Positions 8,242-14,842 of a stretch of DNA of 64,000 nucleotides are shown here, piece after piece (within the stretch, counting starts at the first letter, position 1; every line of letters begins with the position of its first letter). The notes under the pieces are model-generated. The model was not told the DNA's origin. It did no database searches and was given only the letters and a program-made list of their open reading frames with translations. This DNA comes from Pseudomonas tremae (GTDB taxonomy: Bacteria; Pseudomonadota; Gammaproteobacteria; Pseudomonadales; Pseudomonadaceae): contig NZ_LJRO01000157.1 in NCBI RefSeq assembly GCF_001401155.1, positions 1 to 64,000 on the forward strand, read 5' to 3'. Made by a program: the position numbers and the translations under genes.

Positions 8242-9587
8242 GGGAGTTACCTAAGGGGTGGACTGAAACAACTTTAGGTGACGTCGCTAACTGGGGCTCA
8301 GGGGGCACTCCATCTCGCAGTGAACCGGGTTTTTACGGCGGAACAATCCCGTGGATAAAAAGCGGGGAACTAAATCGCAGCTACGTAATGACAGCTGAAG
8401 AGCACATCACGGAAGCAGCACTCAAAGGCTCTAGTGCAAAGCTATTCCCTGCTGGCTCCGTTGCTATAGCCATGTATGGAGCAACGATTGGTAAAACAGC
8501 AATTCTTGGTATCGATGCAGCAACAAATCAGGCCTGTGCAGTTGGCGCACCAATAGAAGGTCTTATTGGAAAGGAGCTCCTGTATCGACTTCTGCAAAAT
8601 GAAAAAAATGCTTTCATTGAGAAGGGTAAAGGCGGTGCACAGCCGAATATATCGCAGGCGGTTATAAAGACCCATGTAATAGGGCTCCCACCTCTCGCGG
8701 AACAAGCTCGTATTGTCCAAAAACTCGATGAACTACTCGCACAGGTCGACACCCTTAAAGCCCGCATCGACGCGATCCCCGCCCTGCTCAAACGCTTTCG
8801 TCAATCCGTCCTAGCGACAGCATTTTCTGGGCAGTTGACGGACGAATGGCGCACCCAACAGCAGAGCATCCAGCCAGAATGGAGCACAAGCCATATCGGT
8901 GAGATATCTTTTGTCACTAAACTTGCGGGGTTTGAATACACCAAGTTCGTCAAATACAGACTAGGTGGTGACTTAAAAGTAATCAAAGCAGAGAATGCTG
9001 GAAAACAAGGCTTTAAATACACAGATTTCTCTACCATTCGCTCTCAAGAAGTAGCCTCACTAACCCGCTCCAGGCTAAGCGGAGGTGAGCTGCTTATGGT
9101 ATTTGTAGGAGCAGGAACGGGCCAAGTAGCGGTCGTTCCAAAAGGTGACAATTGGTTCTTAGGCCCCAACATAGCCATGATCAAACCAAATAATGAACTT
9201 GTAATCTCAAAGTATCTGGAGCACTACTGCAGAAGCCCTCAGGGTTGGGCCGAAACTCTCAGCTTCCAAAAAAGCACGGCCCAACCTAGTTTGTCAATGA
9301 AGACAATAAGACAAATAAAATTGCCATTGCCTTCTATTGATGAACAAACCGAAATCGTCCGCCGCGTCGAACAACTCTTCGCCTTCGCCGACAACCTGGA
9401 AACCAAAGTCGCCGCAGCCAAAAGCCGTATCGACCATCTGACCCAAAGCATTCTGGCCAAAGCCTTCCGTGGCGAACTGGTACCGCAAGACCCCAACGAC
9501 GAGCCAGCCAGCATGTTGCTGGAGCGCATCAAGACACAGCGTGCCTCCGCGCCCAAAGCCAAATTCAATCGTAAGACATCGGCCTGA
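8238..9587 (+). CDS. hsdS: Type I specificity subunit S (HsdS)
   Basis: The 449-residue DNA-recognition subunit, with two target-recognition domains: one in residues 1-150 (starts LPKGWTETTLGDVANWGSGGTPSR) and one at about 215-380. Each is followed by a conserved helical spacer: PPLAEQARIVQKLDELLAQVDTL, and PSIDEQTEIVRRVEQLFAFADNL. The recognition domains have lower GC and weaker codon bias than the spacers, the usual sign of domain exchange. The start overlaps the hsdM stop (ATGA). The two half-sites recognised cannot be predicted by eye. Confidence 0.95.
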   Translation: MRELPKGWTETTLGDVANWGSGGTPSRSEPGFYGGTIPWIKSGELNRSYVMTAEEHITEAALKGSSAKLFPAGSVAIAMYGATIGKTAILGIDAATNQACAVGAPIEGLIGKELLYRLLQNEKNAFIEKGKGGAQPNISQAVIKTHVIGLPPLAEQARIVQKLDELLAQVDTLKARIDAIPALLKRFRQSVLATAFSGQLTDEWRTQQQSIQPEWSTSHIGEISFVTKLAGFEYTKFVKYRLGGDLKVIKAENAGKQGFKYTDFSTIRSQEVASLTRSRLSGGELLMVFVGAGTGQVAVVPKGDNWFLGPNIAMIKPNNELVISKYLEHYCRSPQGWAETLSFQKSTAQPSLSMKTIRQIKLPLPSIDEQTEIVRRVEQLFAFADNLETKVAAAKSRIDHLTQSILAKAFRGELVPQDPNDEPASMLLERIKTQRASAPKAKFNRKTSA

Positions 9588-9615
9588 GCCCAAGCGACCG
9601 AACAGGAAGTTATTT

Positions 9616-10527
9616 ATGCCTATCCCGGATTTTCAGAGCGTTATGCGGCCGATATTAGCCACCGTTGCCGATGGTACTCCGCTTGCGCTGAGCGATCTGC
9701 GTGAGCGAATTGCCAACGAGTTTCAGCTCAATGAAGAAGAGCGCAGCGAGCACCTGCCTTCCGGGAAGCAGACGGTGATTAACAACCGAGTCGGTTGGGC
9801 ACGCACCTACCTGAACAAGGCTGGACTGCTGAGCATTCCGGCCAAGGGGATGGTGCAAATTACCGAGCGCGGACGAGAGGCTCTGACTAACGGTCAGGCA
9901 CGCATTACCGTAAGCTGGCTTAAGCAATACCCGGAGTTCGCCGCGTTTCATTCCACTAGCCCCGCCGACAGTTCGGCCCCCACCCTGCAGAGCGAGCCGG
10001 TAGAGCAATCTACCCCCGATGAGCAGCTAGCTGCAGCACACCAGACGCTGACGCAATCACTGGCCGATGATCTGCTGACCCAAGTTCGGGCTGCCTCGCC
10101 GACTTTTTTCGAGCAACTGGTGGTCGACCTGATGATCGCCATGGGCTACGGCGGCTCACGCAAGGAAGCAGGGAGTGCGACGCAACAAACCAACGATGAC
10201 GGTATCGATGGCATTATCAAGGAAGACAAACTCGGCCTGGACGTGATCTACCTGCAAGCCAAGCGCTGGTCTAACACCGTACACCGCCCGGAGATCGACA
10301 AGTTCATAGGTGCTCTGACCCGCCAGCGCGCCCGCAAGGGAGTGTTCATTACCACCTCTGACTTTTCCAGCGGTGCCCGCGAGGCAGCAATGAGCCTGGA
10401 TATAAAGGTGGTGCTGATCGATGGTTTGGAGTTGGCACGCCTGATGGTCGAAAACAACCTGGGTTGCAATGTGAAGCAAGTTTACGAAGTGAAGCAACTG
10501 GATAGCGACTACTTCATCGAAGACTGA
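9616..10527 (+). CDS. mrr: Mrr-type restriction endonuclease
   Basis: A 303-residue protein with an Mrr_N winged-helix domain (about 1-90, including NNRVGWARTYLNKAGLL) and a C-terminal Mrr catalytic domain. The nuclease core is visible as FEQLVVDLMIAMGYGG, then DDGIDGII near 194, and D209 with Gln214-Ala-Lys216 of the D-(E/Q)xK motif. I chose the ATG at 9616 because AGGAAG lies just upstream; the frame is open to 9469 inside hsdS. Mrr proteins cut methylated DNA. It sits 28 bases after hsdS and is probably co-transcribed, so the locus may combine restriction of unmethylated and of foreign-methylated DNA. Confidence 0.93.
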   Translation: MPIPDFQSVMRPILATVADGTPLALSDLRERIANEFQLNEEERSEHLPSGKQTVINNRVGWARTYLNKAGLLSIPAKGMVQITERGREALTNGQARITVSWLKQYPEFAAFHSTSPADSSAPTLQSEPVEQSTPDEQLAAAHQTLTQSLADDLLTQVRAASPTFFEQLVVDLMIAMGYGGSRKEAGSATQQTNDDGIDGIIKEDKLGLDVIYLQAKRWSNTVHRPEIDKFIGALTRQRARKGVFITTSDFSSGAREAAMSLDIKVVLIDGLELARLMVENNLGCNVKQVYEVKQLDSDYFIED

Positions 10528-10816
10528 TCTGCTTCATACCTAAAACAGAGTCGGTGCTTCTAAACTGCACCGCCCCCAAGCTACACACGGAGTAAATATC
10601 TCCTCCGCGACACAGAGGACGGCATTAGCGATGTCATCCGATGGAAAAGCAAAAACTGGCCGTTTGGCTACCCGAAGAACAGCACACTGACGGTACAGTG
10701 CCCAGCTTTTAAAAAATACGCTCAATTACGCTACAGCCCTTATATCACGCTACTTCCAGCTCACTGTACCTTCGCTAAGTTATGCCCGATTTCACTGGAC
10801 CAACAACGTTTCTAAG
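10528..10816. other. Intergenic, AT-rich, no gene recognised
   Basis: Spacer between mrr and the hopX1 body. A 61-codon frame on the - strand (10540-10725) has no family I recognise. The + strand frame of the hopX1 body is open back to 10691 but contains no ATG and no hrp box. This segment probably belongs to rearrangement debris. Confidence 0.4.
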
Positions 10817-11872
10817 CAACAAGAATCCCATGGTCCAACACCGGAAAGCTCTGAGGCTCACCCTGCCAGGGTGCGTACGAACTACCCTTACTCATCAGTA
10901 AAAACAAGATTGCCGCCCGTTGCTTCTGCAGGCAGAGCGCTGCCTGAAGTACTGTCTTCACTGCCCGGCTACTTACTGTTGCGAAGGCTGGACCATCGCC
11001 CTGTGGACCAAGAAGGTATTAACAGTCTGATCCCGGCAGACAAGGCTGTGACTGAAGCGCGCCGTGCATTGCCCTTTGGAAGAGGCAATATTGATGTGGA
11101 TGCGCAACTTACCAATCAGGAAAGTAGAGCCCGCACAGTTGCAGCACGGCGCTTGAGAAAAGATGCTGAGGCCGCCGGTCATGAGCCTATGCCTGCGAAT
11201 GCGCCGATGAACTGGCATGTTCTTGTTGCGATGTCAGGCCAGGTGTTCGGCGCGGGCAACTGTGGCGAGCATGCGCATATAGCAAGCTTCGCCTATGGAG
11301 CTTTGGCCCAGGAAAACGGACGGCCTGAAGATGAAAACATTCACTTGGCTGCATCCACTGAGGAAGATCATGTGTGGGCTGAAACCGACGAATCCCGGTC
11401 TGGCACCTCAACGATTGTCATGGACCCGTGGTCAAACGGTCCCGCCATATTTGCGGAAGACAGCAGGTTTGCGAAAAATCGAAATGCTGTAGAGCGTACA
11501 GATACGTTTAAACTTTCAACCGCCGCCGAAGCGGGCAACATTACGCGTGAAATAGCGGAGAAGGCTTTGACGCAGGCCACACCCCGTCTGCAGCAGCGTC
11601 TGGCGGATCAACAGGCGCAAGTCTTGCCCATCAGAAGTGGTCGCTATCGACAAGAACAATCGGTACTTGATGATGCGTTTGTCCGCAGAGTGAGCGGCAA
11701 GTTAACCACTCTCAATCCGCAGCGTGCACTGCAGGTGGAAATGGAGGCGGTCGGCGTCGCAATGTCGCTCGGTGCCAAGGACGTCAAGGAAGTTACTCGA
11801 AAAGCCCGACCTCTGGTTGAGCTGGCAGAGAAAGTCGCCTCTCCCCGAGGCTTGTCGCGACGAGATGTTTGA
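10817..11872 (+). pseudogene. hopX1: hopX1 (avrPphE-family) type III effector, body without its own start
   Basis: From about 10871 the frame matches the HopX/AvrPphE effector family through to a natural end: RTNYPYSSVKTRLPPVASAG, then PGYLLLRRLDHRPVDQ, ARRALPFGRGNIDVDAQ, and the catalytic core. The putative Cys-His-Asp triad is intact: Cys in GAGNCGEHA (11261), His in DHVWAE (11369) and Asp in VMDPW (11423). The normal N-terminus (MKIHNAG...) and hrp box are missing here and instead lie about 400 bases beyond the gene's 3' end on the opposite strand. The only possible start is the GTG at 10871, with no ribosome site and no secretion signal. The 10817 boundary is where effector-like sequence seems to begin, and is approximate. 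The effector is most likely not expressed or secreted. Confidence 0.88.
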
Positions 11873-11937
11873 ACCCTGAATGGACCTCGCCGGTTTCTAA
11901 TTGCATGCGCACCTTGCGAATGGCCCTAATGTATAGG

Positions 11938-12115
11938 AACTGGACGGGCTGACTTCACGCATATAACGCAGCAGGGCATTCTCAGGTGTCATGCGCTCGG
12001 AGTGGATGTACACCTCTCTGACCATTTCGTCTTCGATACGCTGTGACCAGTCCTCTGCATCACGCTAGGTGCGGAAAGTTTTCGCTACTATTGGCCAGCC
12101 GATTTTATGCCTTTG
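11938..12115 (-). pseudogene. Tyrosine recombinase (integrase) N-terminal fragment
   Basis: On the - strand a reading frame gives GWPIVAKTFRT, a stop codon (TAG, complement of 12065-12067), then RDAEDWSQRIEDEMVREVYI and RYMREVSPSS. This resembles the arm-binding and core-binding start of island/phage tyrosine integrases (typical pattern: xGWPxxxKTFRTRxDAExWxRxxExEM). It is cut off on both sides and carries an internal stop. It lies next to a tRNA fragment, as island integrases do. Inferred to be the remnant of the element that once integrated here. Confidence 0.7.
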
Positions 12116-12156
12116 AACGATAGGACTCCATCAGTGGAGAACCACCCAGAAACGCG

Positions 12157-12179
12157 AAAGCCGCGCAATGCGCGGCTTT
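12157..12179 (-). terminator. Hairpin from a tRNA downstream region
   Basis: AAAGCCGCGC-ATT-GCGCGGCTTT type stem-loop directly after the tRNA 3' fragment on the - strand. The stem is about 10 bp with few T residues after it. It looks like the native terminator of the tRNA transcript, carried along with the fragment. Confidence 0.6.
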
Positions 12180-12184
12180 GAGTA

Positions 12185-12231
12185 TGGTGGGCCCACACGG
12201 ACTCGAACCGTGGACCAAAGGATTATGAGTT
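12185..12231 (-). mobile_element. tRNA(CAT) 3' half, attachment-site scar
   Basis: Reading the - strand, this segment is the 3' half of a tRNA: ACTCATAATCC (anticodon CAT in its loop), variable region, a full T-arm with GGTTCGAGTCC, the acceptor strand GTGGGCCC and encoded CCA. The 5' half is absent, so it is not a functional gene. It resembles a Pseudomonas Met/Ile2-type tRNA from memory. tRNA 3' halves are the normal att sites of tyrosine integrases. It is fused in frame to the hopX1 head immediately upstream, replacing the rest of that gene. Confidence 0.8.
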
Positions 12232-12331
12232 GGCTCTGCGGTTGAGTCGATGATGATTGCGCCGCCTTTCCAGCGCCTTCATTCGAAATGCTCGGCAAAG
12301 GACCGGTTACGCCAGCGTTATGGATTTTCAT
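12230..12331 (-). pseudogene. hopX1: hopX1 N-terminal fragment (first 34 codons)
   Basis: On the - strand an ATG opens MKIHNAGVTGPLP and continues to QSSSTQPQSQ, matching the start of HopX/AvrPphE proteins, including the export-signal style (Ser, Pro and Gln rich, no acidic residues in the first ten). After codon 34 the frame runs into the tRNA fragment and stops near 12131, giving a meaningless tail. A recognisable hrp box lies upstream. Together with the headless body at 10817-11872 this is one effector gene split and partly inverted. A HrpL-dependent transcript could still be made, encoding only the secretion signal. Confidence 0.88.
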
Positions 12332-12369
12332 TGCACCCTCAACGAATCGAATACTTTAACCATGTTCGC

Positions 12370-12398
12370 TAAGTCGTCACCTGGTCCGGGTTGGTTCC
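12370..12398 (-). promoter_or_regulatory. hrp box (HrpL-dependent promoter) of split hopX1
   Basis: On the - strand: GGAACC, a 16-base spacer, then CGACTTA, against the consensus GGAACC-N15/16-CCACNNA; one mismatch in the second half. It lies about 38 bases upstream of the hopX1 ATG. The correct spacing and neighbouring effector start make it convincing. Confidence 0.75.
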
Positions 12399-12685
12399 TC
12401 CCAAGCAGGTCCGCTCATCCAGGCTGTGGCCACTGAAGCGAAATCAATTGGCTTTCCGAATGACTCAGGCTATTGCGCACTCGAGACAGAAACTACCGAA
12501 CCTCACCGTGAGCCTAAGCCCAACAGAACCCTCCTGCCTCATTGACCCTCTCAATCAGCCGATCAAAACATCCGATTAGCCATTTTCCGAAACATTCCGT
12601 AACGTCATGGGCCGGTGCGACAGATGCGCGCACCGCCTGAGCTTTTAGTCCGCATGCTCAGCCCACGACCACGTACGAGCCGAAC
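12399..12685. other. Intergenic, no gene seen
   Basis: Spacer between the hopX1 promoter fragment and the formate/nitrite transporter. A 62-codon + strand frame at 12391-12579 shows no recognisable motif or ribosome site and is not called. Confidence 0.45.
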
Positions 12686-13501
12686 ATGTCTTTGAACACC
12701 CCGCAGCAAATCGCTGAAATTGCCGTCGAAAGCGGCGTCAAGAAGGCTCACTTGAGCTTGTCGTCGTTAATGATCCTGGGCTTTCTGGCGGGGGCTTTCA
12801 TTGCCCTCGGGTTTCTTCTCGATATTCATGTCAGCACCATGATCCCTCACGAGTGGGCTTCGCTGGGCAATCTGCTTGGCGCCGTGGTATTCCCGGTCGG
12901 GCTGATTCTGGTGGTGCTGGCCGGCGGCGAGTTGCTGACTGGCAATATGATGAGCCTGCCAATGGCGCTGTTTGCCGGGCGTATCGGCCTGGGTCAGTTG
13001 GTGCGTAACTGGCTGCTGGTGACCTTGGCCAACCTGATTGGCGCACTGTTCGTCGCCTATTGTTTCGGCCATGTGGTGGGCCTGACTGAAGGCGCCTTCA
13101 TGGCCAAGACCGTGGCCATCGCCAATGCCAAGGTCGGGGCCAGTTTCGAACAGGCTTTTATCTCCGGCGTTGGCTGCAATTGGCTGGTTTGCCTGGCGGT
13201 GTGGCTCAGCTACGCGAGCAAGGACGTGATCGGTAAAGTGGTCGGCATGTGGTTTCCGGTGATGGCATTCGTCGCAATCGGCTTTCAGCACATCGTCGCC
13301 AACATGTTCGTCATCCCTGCGGCGATCTTTGCCGGAGCCCTTAGCTGGGCACAGTTCGGCGACAATTTCGTTCCGGTATTTTTGGGTAACGCAGTGGGCG
13401 GCGCGGTGTTCGTCGGCCTGGCCTATCATTTGGCCTTTTTCAATGCGGCAAACCGGCCTGCTGAGCTGTCCAGCACCAGTGGCGCGCAAAACCCGGAATA
13501 A
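12686..13501 (+). CDS. Formate/nitrite transporter family channel
   Basis: A 271-residue inner-membrane protein of the FNT (FocA/NirC) family, with six hydrophobic segments. The family features are visible: LAGAFIALGFLLDIHV at the first helix, GGELLTGNMMSLPMAL (family signature with Asn), GVGCNWLVCLAVWL and GFQHIVANMFVIPAAI, where the His and Asn residues line the pore. Members pass small monovalent anions such as formate, nitrite or hydrosulfide. No linked nitrite or formate enzyme gene is present, so the substrate is open. It stands alone, complete, between two patches of gene debris. Confidence 0.92.
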   Translation: MSLNTPQQIAEIAVESGVKKAHLSLSSLMILGFLAGAFIALGFLLDIHVSTMIPHEWASLGNLLGAVVFPVGLILVVLAGGELLTGNMMSLPMALFAGRIGLGQLVRNWLLVTLANLIGALFVAYCFGHVVGLTEGAFMAKTVAIANAKVGASFEQAFISGVGCNWLVCLAVWLSYASKDVIGKVVGMWFPVMAFVAIGFQHIVANMFVIPAAIFAGALSWAQFGDNFVPVFLGNAVGGAVFVGLAYHLAFFNAANRPAELSSTSGAQNPE

Positions 13502-13516
13502 TCTGACGCCCTACAG

Positions 13517-13550
13517 GCTCTGCGACGATAAGAGATGACGATCGCAGAGC
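13517..13550 (+). terminator. Stem-loop after FNT transporter gene
   Basis: GCTCTGCGA pairs with TCGCAGAGC across a 16-base loop, followed by GAAAAAACTC. It lies 16 bases after the stop codon. The lack of a T run makes it a weak intrinsic terminator; it may be a repetitive palindrome. Confidence 0.4.
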
Positions 13551-13625
13551 GAAAAAACTCATAGAACAAAGAGCTGCTGGCTGCTCGACACGATCGGCTT
13601 TGAAATGAAGCCGACTCCTCGTATG

Positions 13626-13853
13626 TCACTGCCAACCGGCGCTTACCCAAGCCCCCCCACCCCCCACTTTCACACACTGTCCATAAAACCGATCCACGCT
13701 GCCAAATGAGTGGCCGAGACCCATGCCGACGAGCAGCACCAACAGTGCAGCACCGGTGCAGGTGCCCAGAATCAAAGGTACGACGGCGCGCCAGCCGAAG
13801 CGGGCACTGTTGCTTAATACCAGGATATTGGTGGGGCCGGGTGTGATCGAGGC
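13626..13853 (-). pseudogene. LysE-family exporter fragment
   Basis: The - strand reads ASITPGPTNILVLSNSARFGW and LILGTCTGAALLVLLVGMGLGHS, a clear LysE/RhtB-type amino acid exporter N-terminal region. It begins abruptly inside what should be the first helix and stops at 13626 after about 75 residues, whereas full proteins have about 200. It is joined directly to the AraC fragment upstream. Confidence 0.8.
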
Positions 13854-14113
13854 AGCATCTGATAGGTAAAGCCTTCGGCGCACGGAGCATTGCCATCATG
13901 GATTTCACCCGGCTCCAGTGTGAACACCTGCCCAAGCGTGCTGGCATGACGCTGACGGCGGCAATTGAACTGCTGAACACCTTGCCGGGTAACGCCTACC
14001 AGATAGCTGTCATGCCAGTGGGGATCGTAAGCATGGCCTTGAAAGTGCGCGTGCAGGGTCTCGATGCCTGTATCAAGGTCGCGAGCGAGGTCTATCCAGT
14101 GTGTGGAAGGCAA
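13853..14113 (-). pseudogene. AraC-family regulator N-terminal fragment
   Basis: The first 87 codons resemble the cupin-like sensor domain of AraC regulators: HAHFQGHAYDPHWHDSYLVGVTRQG and TLEPGEIHDGNAPCAEGFTYQML. After codon 87 sequence switches in another frame to the LysE fragment at about 13853, and the DNA-binding domain is gone. AraC regulators often sit beside the LysE exporters they control, so one deletion probably removed the end of the regulator and the start of the exporter. Confidence 0.8.
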
Positions 14114-14251
14114 AAAACACCTGAATCGATGAAAGCGATTGGTTATCGCTGACGTCAGGAGGTGAGTCTAGAACATTCGTGTACTCATCTTCGATTGGCA
14201 GCAGGCATCAATCAAGGTGGCGTGCGCCGCTCAGCTGATTCAGGTATTCCA

Positions 14252-14842
14252 TCAAACCGGACTCAACGCCACCACGCCAACCAACCCGTCCCCCAACTCA
14301 ACCTCGGCCCCCACTCCCTGCAACCCATCCACTGCCGTCCATTCCTCAAGCGCCAATCCATGCAACTTCAAGAACGCTTCGCGCCTGCACCATGCCTTGG
14401 CAAAGGCCACCGGACGCGTCGACTCGGGCATGCCTGACAGCACACTGGCAACATCAGCCCCCAGATAATCCTGCGCGACAACATGCCAGTCCGGCACAGC
14501 CTGGACCTGCATCACGTCCACGCCCACTGCGCCACGGAGATTGACGGCAGCCAGCGAGAATCCAGCTTCATGGCTGATGGAAAAACCAGGCTCTGACAGC
14601 CTGTCGATAAGCAATCGAGGTGCGACACCTGGGGCGCTGATGAACGTAATTGCCTCGGCTGGCAAGCCGAGCCAGTGAGTTACGGCGTTACGCACGCAGC
14701 TGCGAATGCTATCTCGCGCCTCGGCTCTGGTGGTGCCCGTTCTGATTGCGCAGCTGACCAGTAATATCCCCTCATGCGGGAATGGCTTGCGAAAGGCGAG
14801 CCGGCCATCCTCGTCGAATGCCCAGATCGCCCCGAGGCTCAT
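14252..14842 (-). CDS. 4'-phosphopantetheinyl transferase
   Basis: A 196-residue Sfp/EntD-superfamily enzyme that loads phosphopantetheine from CoA onto carrier proteins. The two signature blocks are present: GVDVMQVQ at 107-114 and WCRREAFLKLHG from 151 (family pattern FxxxWxxKEAxxK, here with Arg before Glu). Its start overlaps the stop of the NRPS-like gene by four bases (ATGA), so the two are translated together. The obvious substrate is the single carrier domain of that protein. A dedicated transferase is notable because pseudomonads usually rely on one general enzyme for siderophore synthetases. Confidence 0.88.
   Translation of the reverse strand: MSLGAIWAFDEDGRLAFRKPFPHEGILLVSCAIRTGTTRAEARDSIRSCVRNAVTHWLGLPAEAITFISAPGVAPRLLIDRLSEPGFSISHEAGFSLAAVNLRGAVGVDVMQVQAVPDWHVVAQDYLGADVASVLSGMPESTRPVAFAKAWCRREAFLKLHGLALEEWTAVDGLQGVGAEVELGDGLVGVVALSPV

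Noticed and set aside
10540..10725. 61-codon - strand ORF between mrr and hopX1
   Set aside because: No recognisable domain, no ribosome site and short; not supported.
12185..12231. Functional tRNA gene
   Set aside because: Only the 3' half is present; no D-arm or 5' acceptor strand upstream.
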